NCBI GenBank assembly: GCA_035574915.1
Contig: DATLYJ010000053.1
Location: 1-40,907, forward strand
Direction: 5' to 3'
From: Dehalococcoidia bacterium
GTDB lineage: Bacteria; Chloroflexota; Dehalococcoidia; DSTF01; WHTK01
DNA length: 40,907 nucleotides
A program made the translations under genes and the position numbers. How positions within the stretch are numbered: the stretch's first letter is position 1; the number at the start of each line of letters is the position of its first letter. The notes below the pieces were generated by a model. It was given only the letters and a program-made list of their open reading frames with translations, was not told where the DNA came from and made no database searches. Below, one piece after another: positions 26,765-35,105 of this stretch.

Positions 26765-27859
26765 CTAACCCGCCACCTCGTCCGGCTCCAGGCGCGCGCC
26801 CGGGCCCAGCCGCACGCCGCGCTTCACCTTGGCGCCGTCGGCGAGGATGGCGCCCTCCACGACGGCGCCATCGCCTACCCAGCACCCCTTGCCGAGAATG
26901 CTGTCGCGCACGACGGCCTCTGACCCGACCTTGGCGTTCGACCAGATGACGGAGCGCTCGATGACCGCCTTGTCGCGCACGTCGCAGCGGTCGCCGAGGA
27001 CGGACGGCCCGGCGAGCCGCGTCATCCCGCCCACCCGGCAGGCGCGGCCCAGGATCACGCGCCCCTCCACCCGGACGTCGTGCCACACCTGGCTCTCGAC
27101 ACCCACCGAGGGGTGGCCATCGCGCAGGTCGCCGGGCAGCCACTGGGGGATCCGGCCCTTCAGGAGGTCATAGTGGAGCTGGAGGTAGCGCTCGGGTGTA
27201 CCCACGTCCATCCAGTAGGCGTCCGAGGGGTAGCCGAGAACCAGGTAGCCGTCGGCGATGAGCAGGGGAAACACCAGCTGCTCCAGGGAGCGGTCCATCT
27301 TTTCGTCCGGTATGTGTTCCAGCACCGAGGGATCGAAGATCCAGGTGCCGGCGTTAGCGAAGTTGCTGGGCGCCTCGCTGCGCGGCGGCTTCTCTACGAA
27401 GCGCGTGATCCGGTCCGTCCTGTCCATCTCGACTACGCCGTAGCCGCTGGGGTCCTCCACCTGCGCCAGGGAAATGCTGACGATGGCGCCGCGCTCCTTG
27501 TGGCGCGCCGCCATGTCCGCGACGTCCAGGTCCGTGATCACGTCGCCGTTGCAGACGAAGAAGGGCTCATCGAAGCCCTTTGCCGCCTGCTTGACCGCAA
27601 GGCCGGAGCCCAGCGGCTCCGTCTCGTAGCAGTAGGAAATCTCGAGGCCGATCCCGTCTCCGTCGCCAAGCTCCTCCTCGATGCGCTTCTCCTGCGCCGA
27701 GGCCGCGAACACCACGCGGTCCACGCCGTGGCGTCTCAGGTTGTCGAGCAGATGGGAGATCAGCGGCCGGTTGAGGACCGGGATCAGTGGCTTGGGGACC
27801 GCGTAGGTCAGGGGACGCAGCCGCGTCCCGCCCCCTCCGACCAGGATCACGGCGTTCAT
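26765..27859 (-). CDS. Sugar-1-phosphate nucleotidyltransferase (NDP-sugar pyrophosphorylase)
   Basis: 364-residue enzyme that couples NTP and a sugar-1-phosphate to give NDP-sugar and PPi, for glycan or glycolipid synthesis. The nucleotidyltransferase domain starts MNAVILVGGGGTRLRPLTYAVPKPL (split here: GGGGTRLRPLT signature and the KPLIP lysine). It has CNGDVITDLD for metal binding and FVEKP. The C-terminal left-handed beta-helix has hexapeptide repeats (VILGRACRVGGM, SVLGDRCDVRD, VVRDSILGKGCWVGDGAVV). This arrangement fits mannose-1-phosphate guanylyltransferase or glucose-1-phosphate uridylyl/thymidylyltransferase; the sugar cannot be fixed by eye. No glycosyltransferases are adjacent. 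TAGTCT lies seven bases before the ATG. Confidence 0.94.
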   Translation of the reverse strand: MNAVILVGGGGTRLRPLTYAVPKPLIPVLNRPLISHLLDNLRRHGVDRVVFAASAQEKRIEEELGDGDGIGLEISYCYETEPLGSGLAVKQAAKGFDEPFFVCNGDVITDLDVADMAARHKERGAIVSISLAQVEDPSGYGVVEMDRTDRITRFVEKPPRSEAPSNFANAGTWIFDPSVLEHIPDEKMDRSLEQLVFPLLIADGYLVLGYPSDAYWMDVGTPERYLQLHYDLLKGRIPQWLPGDLRDGHPSVGVESQVWHDVRVEGRVILGRACRVGGMTRLAGPSVLGDRCDVRDKAVIERSVIWSNAKVGSEAVVRDSILGKGCWVGDGAVVEGAILADGAKVKRGVRLGPGARLEPDEVAG

Positions 27860-27866
27860 CGCGGCA

Positions 27867-27872
27867 AGACTA
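27867..27872 (-). promoter_or_regulatory. -10 box close to the nucleotidyltransferase start
   Basis: TAGTCT on the complementary strand, seven bases before the ATG at 27859, with no Shine-Dalgarno site. The ArsR stop is only about 35 bases upstream, so a separate leaderless promoter would be inside the short gap. Confidence 0.35.
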
Positions 27873-27907
27873 CGCGGCGGCCGCGGCTGAGTCCAGAGGA
27901 GGCTTCA

Positions 27908-28273
27908 TCATCCCTCTGCGGCGCCGCTTCCTTCCCCGCTCAGGGGCTCGCCTGCCTCTGCGATGCGCTTGATCTCGGCCAGCCTGCGCTCCCAGGCGGC
28001 GGCCGCCTCGGCAAGCCAGCGCGCCGCGAGCTGCAGGCGGCCCGGACGCACGGAGTACAGCACCTCGCGGCCGGACCGTCCAGCCTCGACGAGGCCGGCG
28101 TCCCGCAGCACCGCCACGTGCTTGGCCACCGCCTGGCGGCTTACGGGGAACTCCCGCGCCAGCGTGGAGACGCTCGCCGCTTCCCGGTTGCCGATGGCAA
28201 CGAGGACCCGCAGGCGCGTCGCGTCCGAGATCGCGGCGAGCACGCGCGGCACGTCGGGAGGAGGCGCATTCAT
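27908..28273 (-). CDS. ArsR-family winged-helix regulator
   Basis: 121-residue HTH regulator: LAAISDATRLRVLVAIGNREAASVSTLAREFPVSRQAVAKHVAVLRDAGLVEAGRSGREVLYSV shows the ArsR helix-turn-helix (VSRQAVAKHVAVLRDAGLV) and wing (GREVLYSV). No metal-binding CxC motif is visible, so it may sense something other than metals. Its ATG overlaps the stop of the SRPBCC gene (ATGA), so it is the second gene of a two-gene unit. Pairs of ArsR and SRPBCC (AHSA1-like) genes are common, usually with the regulator first. Confidence 0.93.
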   Translation of the reverse strand: MNAPPPDVPRVLAAISDATRLRVLVAIGNREAASVSTLAREFPVSRQAVAKHVAVLRDAGLVEAGRSGREVLYSVRPGRLQLAARWLAEAAAAWERRLAEIKRIAEAGEPLSGEGSGAAEG

Positions 28274-28710
28274 GCTGACTCGGCCTGTTCCTTGAGGGCC
28301 GCGAGGGCGCCCACCCAACCCTCGGCGTTCTGTCCCGCCCCGTCGCGCCGGAGTCCTTCCGGCGCATCGAGGCCATCGAAGCCGCTCTCCACGACACGCA
28401 AACGCACCTTGCCTTCCTCCTCGGACAGCATGAACTCCACGAGCGTCGTGTTGCCTTGCCGGGGTGCTTCGCCCTTGTAGATGGGATAGGGAGCCCAGCG
28501 ATAGGAGAGGTACCGCATGGGTTCGATCCTGACCACCTGTTGGTGCAGCCGCGTATCGCCCATCTCGAAGATGATGGTGGCGCCCTCTCTGAGATCGAAC
28601 GCCGCCTGGTCACCCTCGCCGACCCAGTTGAGGGGGTGGGTAAGCACCTGCCAGACCCGCTCGAGGGTCGCCGAGATCATGATTTCGCGCTCGATCCTGT
28701 CGCTGTCCAT
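28270..28710 (-). CDS. SRPBCC (AHSA1-like) domain protein
   Basis: 146-residue START-like/SRPBCC fold protein with IEREIMISATLERVWQVLTHPLNW at the start, and later WVGALAALKEQ, both typical of AHSA1/DUF-type ligand-binding proteins. It often accompanies ArsR regulators and probably binds a hydrophobic ligand. ATG 28710 (MDSDRIERE) has GGAGG four bases upstream; the frame opens further upstream to 28929 but is not family-like there. Confidence 0.92.
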   Translation of the reverse strand: MDSDRIEREIMISATLERVWQVLTHPLNWVGEGDQAAFDLREGATIIFEMGDTRLHQQVVRIEPMRYLSYRWAPYPIYKGEAPRQGNTTLVEFMLSEEEGKVRLRVVESGFDGLDAPEGLRRDGAGQNAEGWVGALAALKEQAESA

Positions 28711-28844
28711 CGCGCCTCCTATCGTGCTACCGGATGGTTGCACGGCTTGCCCACGGATTGCAACCATTCGGTTGCATTTATGCCGTTCGCGCGTGGCGCC
28801 GGAATGCTTTCGATTCGACCCCGCCCGCGGGAAAGACGCGCCCC

Positions 28845-29546
28845 TCAGTCCCGTCCGAAGGGATGGCGCAGGCGCAAAAACGCGTAGCGCAGCAGCGCCC
28901 GCCACAGCGGTGACCGCGGCCGCTGGCACAGCGCGGTCAGGGCGCTGCTCAGGCCTTGAGTCAGCGGTGGGCCATGTCCGAAAAACCCGGCTTCCGCCCC
29001 GAGCGCCGCGAGCCGCTCGAGTCCGCGCTCGTAGGCGTCCGAGTCCTCATTGCTGAAAGCGATGGGCCGGCTGAGCCGGTCGACGTTGTTTATCGCCATG
29101 TCGCCGAGAAAGAGCAGGCCGCGCGCCGGGACGTAGTAGCTGAGGCTGCCGGCCGTATGCCCGCCGCAGTGCACCGCGCGGATCCCGCCCGGGAGCTCTT
29201 CCCCATCCTCGAGCAGCCGGTCGACGATCGCGCCTCCAAGGTTCAGGGTGCCGCGCACCACCCGCAGTTCGCCGACGACCTCGGTCTCGGCAGCGTGCGC
29301 GCACACCTCCGCGCCGGTCCGCTGGCGCAGGTAGGTCGCTGCGCCGCAATGGTCCGGGTGGCGGTGCGTGAGCAGGATGCGCTGGAGCGCGTCAGGCGGG
29401 TGTCCCAGCGCGGCGAGGAAGTCGATGATGGCCCGCCCCGAACCCGGTAGGCCGCAGTCGACCAACGTCAGGGGGCCGAAGGTCAGAAGGTAGGCGTTGG
29501 CGCCTCGGACCCCCGGTACCCTGTGGACTCCCTCGACGTGCTCCAA
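28845..29546 (-). CDS. Metallo-beta-lactamase-fold hydrolase
   Basis: 233-residue MBL-fold protein of the glyoxalase II-like/N-acyl hydrolase group: ANAYLLTFGPLTLVDCGLPGSG, the zinc motif LLTHRHPDHCGAA (HxHxDH), HCGGHTAGSL, FLGDMAI and FFGHGPPL. Substrate unknown. Start: an ATG at 29609 opens the frame, but a GGAGG lies four bases before a TTG at 29546, which begins LEHVEGVHRVPGV and matches the family start, so the TTG is preferred. The 29609 ATG would overlap the -10 box of the divergent kinase gene. Confidence 0.9.
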   Translation of the reverse strand: MEHVEGVHRVPGVRGANAYLLTFGPLTLVDCGLPGSGRAIIDFLAALGHPPDALQRILLTHRHPDHCGAATYLRQRTGAEVCAHAAETEVVGELRVVRGTLNLGGAIVDRLLEDGEELPGGIRAVHCGGHTAGSLSYYVPARGLLFLGDMAINNVDRLSRPIAFSNEDSDAYERGLERLAALGAEAGFFGHGPPLTQGLSSALTALCQRPRSPLWRALLRYAFLRLRHPFGRD

Positions 29547-29603
29547 GTGTCCTCCGGCCGCGAAGACCTGCGCTCTGGCAAGGCCGGGCTTAGCGGCAAG
29601 GAA

Positions 29604-29609
29604 TATCAT
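29604..29609 (+). promoter_or_regulatory. -10 box adjacent to the kdpD-like GTG start
   Basis: TATCAT with six bases to the GTG at 29616 and no Shine-Dalgarno site. Transcription would be expected to start at or very near the GTG. The same bases contain the alternative ATG of the divergent MBL gene. Confidence 0.5.
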
Positions 29610-29615
29610 TTCACT

Positions 29616-31184
29616 GTGAGCATCATTCGCGACAGGGGCGCCCTCGCCGGGATTGCGGCCGCCACGGCGGGCATCGTACTGCTCACGGCTCTCCTGGCGC
29701 CCTTCCGTTCGCAGGTGGGCACCCTCAACGAGGGCCTGTTCTACCTCCTGCTCACCCTGCTCATCGCCTCGCGGTTCGGCCGCATGCCCGGCATCTACGC
29801 CGCCATAGTCTCGAACGCCTCCCTCAACTTCTTCTTCGTCGAGCCCCTGTACCGCTTCGAGGTCGCCGAGCTCCGCAACGTATTCGGCCTGGCAATCTTC
29901 CTGGTCGTCTCCGTAATCGGGAGCTCCATGCTCTCGTCGGCCCAGGAATCCCTGGCCGAGGCGCGGCGCGTGCAGGCCCAGACAGAAGTGCTGCTGCGCT
30001 TGAGCCGGTCGATGATCGGCCAGACGGAACCTCAGGCAGCGCTCGATGGGCTCGTGAGGCAGGTTGTCGAGGCCTTCGGGGCGAGCGGCGCGGCCGTTCT
30101 TACCCTGGGGGCGTCCGGCTGGGAGGTCCTATCAGCCGTTGGCGGGCCCGCGGCCGCACGGCCCCTGACGCCTGAAGAAAGGTCGATGGCCGAGCGGGCG
30201 CTGCAGCTGCGGGCCATTCAGGGCGTCGGCCAGACGGGGTTGCGGACCTCCCGGCTGGCGAGGGTGGTTGGCGGCGCGCCGCCGTCGCGGCCGGGGCCGG
30301 TGATCATCGCGCCTCTCGTCCTCGGGGACGCGCCCCTCGGGGTCCTCCGCCTCGACGGGCCCGTCCAGGCCCCCGCCTTTCGCGAGCGGCCCCAGGAGTT
30401 GCTGCAGGCCTTCGCCGGCGAAGCCGCGCTGACGCTCCAGCGCCTCGCCCTCCAGCGCGCGGCGGCGCGCAGCGAGGTGCTCGAAGAAGCCAGCGAGGCG
30501 AAGACCAGCCTCATGATGTCCCTCTCCCATGACCTGAAGACCCCGCTCGCGGCGATCAAGGCCTCGGTCTCCAGCCTCCTGGACAACTCCGTTGACTGGC
30601 CGGAGGCCGACGTCAGGGCGTTCCTCGAGACCATAGACTCCCAGGTCGACCGCCTCGACCGGACGATCTCCGACATCCTCGACCTCAACCGCCTGGAGTC
30701 GGGCGGCGTACGTCCCCTTCTTCGCCAGGTCGAGGCGCGCGACCTCCTGGAGGACGCGCGCGAGCGGTGCCTGCCGCTCACCCGCGGCCGCACGGTGGAA
30801 GTCGACGCGCCTTCGGGACTCACCCTGGTGGTCGACCCATCCCTCGCCGTCCAGGCCCTGGTCAACCTCCTCGAAAACGCCGCCAAGTACTCGCCCGAGT
30901 CCGGCAGGCTGCGCTTGTCCGCGTCCGCGCTCGACGGCGACGTCGAGCTCGCGGTAGAGGACGAGGGCCCCGGCATCCCGGAAGAGGACCTGCCACGCGT
31001 TTTCGAGCGCTTCTACCGCCTGCCGCGTTCCGGCGGCGATGCGCAGGGCACGGGCCTGGGCCTTGCCCTGGTGAAGGCCTTCACGACTCTCAGCGGCGGG
31101 AGCGTAGACGTGGCCTCCGGGCCTTCGGGGTCCCGGTTCTCGCTGCGCTTCCCTGCCGGCACGGTCAGCCGGGGCGCCGCATGA
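29616..31184 (+). CDS. KdpD-like sensor histidine kinase (DUF4118-GAF-HisKA)
   Basis: 522-residue kinase. Hydrophobic N-terminal helices belong to a DUF4118 domain as in KdpD (LFYLLLTLLIASRFG, YAAIVSNASLNFFFVEPLY, VFGLAIFLVVSVIG). A GAF-like domain follows (about 130-275), then HisKA with phospho-His305 in MMSLSHDLKTPLAAIKAS, and HATPase_c with NLLENAAKYS, EDEGPGIPEED and GLGLALVKAF. The N-terminal cytoplasmic KdpD sensor and Usp domains of the classical protein are absent. Its stop overlaps the response regulator's ATG (ATGA). GTG 29616 is chosen because the codons before it run into the divergent gene and the -10 box lies six bases upstream. No kdpFABC genes are adjacent; a KimA-like potassium permease follows instead. 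Confidence 0.93.
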   Translation: MSIIRDRGALAGIAAATAGIVLLTALLAPFRSQVGTLNEGLFYLLLTLLIASRFGRMPGIYAAIVSNASLNFFFVEPLYRFEVAELRNVFGLAIFLVVSVIGSSMLSSAQESLAEARRVQAQTEVLLRLSRSMIGQTEPQAALDGLVRQVVEAFGASGAAVLTLGASGWEVLSAVGGPAAARPLTPEERSMAERALQLRAIQGVGQTGLRTSRLARVVGGAPPSRPGPVIIAPLVLGDAPLGVLRLDGPVQAPAFRERPQELLQAFAGEAALTLQRLALQRAAARSEVLEEASEAKTSLMMSLSHDLKTPLAAIKASVSSLLDNSVDWPEADVRAFLETIDSQVDRLDRTISDILDLNRLESGGVRPLLRQVEARDLLEDARERCLPLTRGRTVEVDAPSGLTLVVDPSLAVQALVNLLENAAKYSPESGRLRLSASALDGDVELAVEDEGPGIPEEDLPRVFERFYRLPRSGGDAQGTGLGLALVKAFTTLSGGSVDVASGPSGSRFSLRFPAGTVSRGAA

Positions 31185-31867
31185 GCGGCGCGCGCGTCCT
31201 CGTCGTCGATGACGAGCCGCAGTTGCGGCGGGCCGTGCGCCGCTCCCTCGACGGCCACGGCTACGACGTCCGCGAGGCCGAAGACGCCCGTTCCGCACTG
31301 GAGGCGTATCAGCACTTCCGCCCGGACGTCGTCTTGCTGGACCTGATGCTGCCCGACATGAGCGGCATCGAAGTCTGCCGCGAAATGCGCCACATGCGTG
31401 AGACACCGATCATCGTCCTTTCCGTCCTGGGAGACGAGAAGGCGAAGGTGCAAGCGCTCGATCAGGGCGCCGACGACTACCTGACGAAGCCCTTCGGCAT
31501 GGACGAGTTGCTGGCGCGTATCCGCGTCGCCCTCCGCCGCGCCGGCGCGCCGCGCGCCTCCGATGGCGCGATCCACATCGGCGACCTCTCGATCGACCCT
31601 TCGCGCCGGCGCGTCACTCTCGCCGGCGCCGATGTCCACCTGACCCCGACCGAGTACTCCCTCCTCCTCTACTTGGCCGGGCACGCCGGCAAGGTGCTCA
31701 CGCACCCGATGATCCTGCGCGCCGTCTGGGGCAGCGAATACGAAGGCGACACGCACGTCCTGCGCACCTACATCAACCAACTGCGGGCCAAGCTCAAGGA
31801 CGACCCCGCGAACCCGCGCTATATCCGCACGGACCCGGGCGTCGGCTACCGCTTCGCCGAATCCTGA
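31181..31867 (+). CDS. KdpE-like OmpR-family response regulator
   Basis: 228-residue response regulator: receiver domain (1-120) with acidic pocket D10-D11, phospho-accepting Asp54 (LLDLMLPD), and the Lys in LTKPFG. The winged-helix OmpR/PhoB output domain (about 130-228) has HLTPTEYSLLLYLAGHAGKVLTH, WGSEYEGDTHVLRTYINQLRAKL and the TDPGVGYRF wing. Its ATG overlaps the kinase stop by four bases. It probably controls the downstream potassium permease. No operator was found by eye. Confidence 0.95.
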   Translation: MSGARVLVVDDEPQLRRAVRRSLDGHGYDVREAEDARSALEAYQHFRPDVVLLDLMLPDMSGIEVCREMRHMRETPIIVLSVLGDEKAKVQALDQGADDYLTKPFGMDELLARIRVALRRAGAPRASDGAIHIGDLSIDPSRRRVTLAGADVHLTPTEYSLLLYLAGHAGKVLTHPMILRAVWGSEYEGDTHVLRTYINQLRAKLKDDPANPRYIRTDPGVGYRFAES

Positions 31868-31921
31868 CAACTTCCGTACACCCCGGCTTCCGGCCCTGAC
31901 CGCGCCCTGACCTCGCCTCCC

Positions 31922-31927
31922 TAATCT
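31922..31927 (+). promoter_or_regulatory. -10-like TAATCT upstream of the small Rossmann-like gene
   Basis: TAATCT, 17 bases before the ATG at 31945; a GGAG site stands between. It may drive the permease operon independently of the kinase-regulator pair. Confidence 0.35.
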
Positions 31928-31944
31928 GGAAGCAGGAGTGTGAA

Positions 31945-32262
31945 ATGCTGCACAAGGCGGTCGTGCTCGGCCCGGACATGGGCCGGCTGATCGAGCTGGC
32001 CATACGCCTGTCCCCCACGCATCGCGTCATAGTCGTCCAGGCGGCCGACCCCTGGGCGCGCGCCGCCGAAGAAGCGCGCGACCCGGAGGCCCTTGTCCTG
32101 GTATGCGGCGATGGTGCTTTGGTCCACCCCGTTACCGCCGCCGGGCAGCCCGCAAGCGCGGCGCCGCCGGACCCGGAGGCGCCGGCCTCGCGCGGCCGCG
32201 CTCCCTCACCGTGGGCGAGGCCCACGCAGCGGCATCCTCTGGCCCGGCCGGAGAGGCGCTGA
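31945..32262 (+). CDS. Small Rossmann-like protein with low-complexity tail
   Basis: 105 residues, not firmly recognised. The first 60 or so (MLHKAVVLGPDMGRLIELAI, RVIVVQAADPWARAAEEA, LVLVCGDGALVHPV) have the strand-helix rhythm of a TrkA-N/RCK-like nucleotide-binding half. The last 45 are Pro/Arg/Ala-rich and low in complexity. The lack of a canonical GxGxxG loop (GPDMG) leaves this uncertain. GGAG lies seven bases before the ATG, and the stop overlaps the permease ATG by one base (TGATG), so it is translated with the permease. It could be a small regulatory partner. Confidence 0.5.
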   Translation: MLHKAVVLGPDMGRLIELAIRLSPTHRVIVVQAADPWARAAEEARDPEALVLVCGDGALVHPVTAAGQPASAAPPDPEAPASRGRAPSPWARPTQRHPLARPERR

Positions 32263-34352
32263 TGTCCGGGACGGCCCGCAACGGCGCCAGAGGCGACGGA
32301 CCGGTAGGTGACGAGTCGCGCGTGATCCGGCTCCAACGCCGCGCCGGCCACCCGCGGCTGGAGTCTCCCGAACGCCTGACCGGCTCCAAGCCTGGCCAGA
32401 GCGCGGTGCGCATCGTCCGCCCGCGCGAGCGCCGCTTCGAGCAACCGGAGGAGGGCACGCTCGTAGCGACCGAGCGGGCCATCGCGCCCCGCACCGGCGC
32501 GGAACGCCTCTGGCGGGCGGTGCGCAGGGTGGCCGTGGGCAAGCCCATCTCCTCCGCGCATTCCGAGGAGCAGCGGCTCTCGAAGGCGAAGGCCCTGGCC
32601 GTCTTCTCCTCTGACGCGCTCTCTTCGAGCGCTTACGCAACGGACGAAATCCTCATCACCCTGGCAGCGGCAGGGACCGTGTCGTTCTCCTACGCGCTGC
32701 CGCTCGCCGGCGCCATCGTCGTGCTGCTGGCCATCGTTGCCATCTCCTACCGCCAGACAATCCGCGCCTATCCCGGCGGGGGCGGGGCGTTCATCGTCGC
32801 CCGGGAGAACCTCGGGCAGTTCGCCGGCCTCACGGCTGCCGCGGCCCTGGCGACCGACTACGTCCTCACGGTGGCAGTCTCCATCGCCGCCGGAGTGCTG
32901 GCCGTAGTTTCCGCGTTTCCATACCTCGAACCCCTGCAGATCGAGTTGGCGCTGGCCTTCATCGCCTTCATCACCATCGCCAACCTGCGAGGCATCAAGG
33001 AGTCCGGGACCATCTTCGCCATCCCCACCTACGGCTTCATCCTGTCCTTCGGCGTGCTCATCGCCTCCGGGCTCGCGCGCGCCGTCACGGACCCGGGGCT
33101 AACGGCAGAGGTGCCGGAGTCGGCGTATCCCGCCGGCTCATCGGCCCTGACCGCGTTTCTGGTCCTCCGCGCCTTCGCCTCCGGCTGCACGGCGCTCACG
33201 GGCATAGAGGCTATCTCGGACGGAGTCCCGGCCTTCAAGCGGCCGGAATGGAAGAACGCGGCCACAACCCTGGTCTGGATGGCCGCAATCCTGGCCACGC
33301 TCTTCCTCGGCATCACCGTGCTGGCGCGAGTCTTCGAGGTGCAGCCGGCCGAGCACATCTCGGTGGCAGCCCAGATCGGCAGGACTGTCTTCGGCGAATC
33401 GCCGCCCTTCTACGTGATCCAGGCCTTCACCGCGCTCATCCTGATCCTGGCGGCGAACACGTCCTACGCCGACTTCCCGAGACTGGCGTCCATCCTCGCG
33501 CGCGACCGCTTCTTGCCCCACCAGTTCAGCTTCCGAGGCGACAAGCTGGCGTTCTCGAACGGCATCCTGGTCCTTGGCCTCGCCTCCAGCGCCCTGGTCG
33601 TCCTCTTCGAGGCCGACGTCACGAAGCTAATCCCGCTATACGCCTTCGGCGTCTTCGTGTCCTTCACGCTGTCTCAGGCGGGGATGGTGGCGCGCTGGCT
33701 GCGCCGCAGGGAAGCGGGCTGGCGGGCCGGCGTGGTCGTAAACGGCTTCGGCGCCGTCACCACCGGCGTGGTCGCTGTCATCGTCGGTGCCACCAAGTTC
33801 AGCCACGGCGCCTGGATCTCCATGGCGGCGATGTCGGTGCTGGCCCTGATGTTCTGGGGCATCAGCCGCCACTACGCCCAGGTCAGCGCCGCCCTGCGTT
33901 TGCGAGGCCCGGCCCTTGTCCTGCCCGGCCGCCAGGTCCGGCAAACGGTCCTGGTGCCGGTGGAGGGCCTGGACCTCGCGGTCCTCAAGCTCATCGACTA
34001 CGCGACTTCTCTCACCAGCTCCGTCATCGCCATCCACGTTACGGACGACATGGAGGCCGGAAAGCGCCTGAAGGCAGAGTGGGAGTCCACGGTGGTCGAC
34101 GTGCCTTTGGTTGTCATCAGCTCACCCTATCGCTCGCTCGTCGCGCCGATTCTCTCCTACCTCGACGCGATGGACCGGTCAGACGGCAGACAGATCGTCT
34201 CCGTCCTCCTTCCCGAGATACGCACCGGCCTGCCGGGCACAGGCTGGCTCCACAACCAGACCGCCCGCCGGCTGAAGAAGGCGCTGCTGAGCCGCCCCGG
34301 CACCGCAATCATCGAGTTGCCTTACGACCTGTCCGCCGAGGGCCCCGCCTGA
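32262..34352 (+). CDS. KimA-like (APC/KUP-type) potassium permease
   Basis: 696-residue membrane transporter. After a long charged N-terminus of about 100 residues, the APC fold begins at KALAVFSSDALSSSAYATDEIL, which is the KimA/YdaO pattern. About 12 helices follow (for example YPGGGGAFIVARENLG, GFILSFGVLIASGLARAV, CTALTGIEAISDGVPAFKRPEWKNA). The C-terminal 150 residues form a soluble Usp-like domain beginning RQTVLVPVEGLDLAVL. KimA is a proton-coupled high-affinity potassium importer in Bacillus subtilis, there controlled by c-di-AMP. The neighbouring kdpDE-like pair supports a potassium role. The first 85 residues may be partly mis-called; GGAG sits before the ATG. Confidence 0.88.
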   Translation: MSGTARNGARGDGPVGDESRVIRLQRRAGHPRLESPERLTGSKPGQSAVRIVRPRERRFEQPEEGTLVATERAIAPRTGAERLWRAVRRVAVGKPISSAHSEEQRLSKAKALAVFSSDALSSSAYATDEILITLAAAGTVSFSYALPLAGAIVVLLAIVAISYRQTIRAYPGGGGAFIVARENLGQFAGLTAAAALATDYVLTVAVSIAAGVLAVVSAFPYLEPLQIELALAFIAFITIANLRGIKESGTIFAIPTYGFILSFGVLIASGLARAVTDPGLTAEVPESAYPAGSSALTAFLVLRAFASGCTALTGIEAISDGVPAFKRPEWKNAATTLVWMAAILATLFLGITVLARVFEVQPAEHISVAAQIGRTVFGESPPFYVIQAFTALILILAANTSYADFPRLASILARDRFLPHQFSFRGDKLAFSNGILVLGLASSALVVLFEADVTKLIPLYAFGVFVSFTLSQAGMVARWLRRREAGWRAGVVVNGFGAVTTGVVAVIVGATKFSHGAWISMAAMSVLALMFWGISRHYAQVSAALRLRGPALVLPGRQVRQTVLVPVEGLDLAVLKLIDYATSLTSSVIAIHVTDDMEAGKRLKAEWESTVVDVPLVVISSPYRSLVAPILSYLDAMDRSDGRQIVSVLLPEIRTGLPGTGWLHNQTARRLKKALLSRPGTAIIELPYDLSAEGPA

Positions 34353-34406
34353 GGCAAACGTTAACCCAGGCGGCCTCCGCGCCGATATTCGTAGTAGGAG
34401 GGAGCC

Positions 34407-35084
34407 ATGCCGGGAGCAGTGCTCCTCGAAGAACGGCGCCATCGCGTCCACCTGTACGAGATTACGTACTGGTGCCTCGCGATGTATTCCGCCTTCGCGG
34501 CCCTCAGCCCTGCCGACCCGCGTAGCCTGGCGCCGCTCCTCTTCGCTGCCGCCGGGTTTTGCGCCGGCCTCTGCATACTCCTCGGGTCGACAGCGTCCGG
34601 CGCCGCACAGGGGGCGCCAGCGAAGCGGGAGCGGTCCGGGGCCTTGCCCGCCTCCGACCAGGCCCTGAAGGTCGAACTCGAGCGCGCGCGACGCAAGGAC
34701 GGAGGACTGGCCGCGGTGCTCCTGCAGATGGACCGCGGCCCGGTGGAGCTGTCCAACAAGGACTATCACGCGGCGCTTCAATCGGCCGTGGAGCTACTGC
34801 GCCGCTACCTCGGAGAGCGCGCCACCGTGCTCCGCCTCCAGGGCGAGCGCATCGCGGTGATCCTTCCCGGCGCCGTGGTTTACGACGTCGAACGGCTCCT
34901 GGACCGGCTGAAGGAAGACCTGCGCGGCTGGAGCCGCGCAACCGGCGGCGTCGGTTTCACCGCCGGCGTCGTGGTCGACCGCGGCGCGCAGGCGCCGGTG
35001 GACGACCTGATTCGCAACCTGACGCTGGCCGTACGGCGGGCCGCGGTCTACCGGCGGGACCGCTTCGTGTTCAGCGAAAGCTAA
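34407..35084 (+). CDS. Membrane-anchored degenerate GGDEF-domain protein
   Basis: 225 residues. Two hydrophobic segments at about 20-58 (EITYWCLAMYSAFAAL and LAPLLFAAAGFCAGLCILL), then a linker and a GGDEF-like domain (about 85-225). The active-site strand reads RLQGERIAVILPG where diguanylate cyclases have RLGGDEFAVLLPG, so the GGDEF signature is degenerate (QGERI) and cyclase activity is unlikely. Such domains often bind GTP or c-di-GMP or dimerise with a partner. GGAGG lies five bases before the ATG. It follows the permease by 54 bases on the same strand, so may belong to the same unit. Confidence 0.75.
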   Translation: MPGAVLLEERRHRVHLYEITYWCLAMYSAFAALSPADPRSLAPLLFAAAGFCAGLCILLGSTASGAAQGAPAKRERSGALPASDQALKVELERARRKDGGLAAVLLQMDRGPVELSNKDYHAALQSAVELLRRYLGERATVLRLQGERIAVILPGAVVYDVERLLDRLKEDLRGWSRATGGVGFTAGVVVDRGAQAPVDDLIRNLTLAVRRAAVYRRDRFVFSES

Positions 35085-35105
35085 AGCTGTAGCGCTCCGG
35101 GCTCT

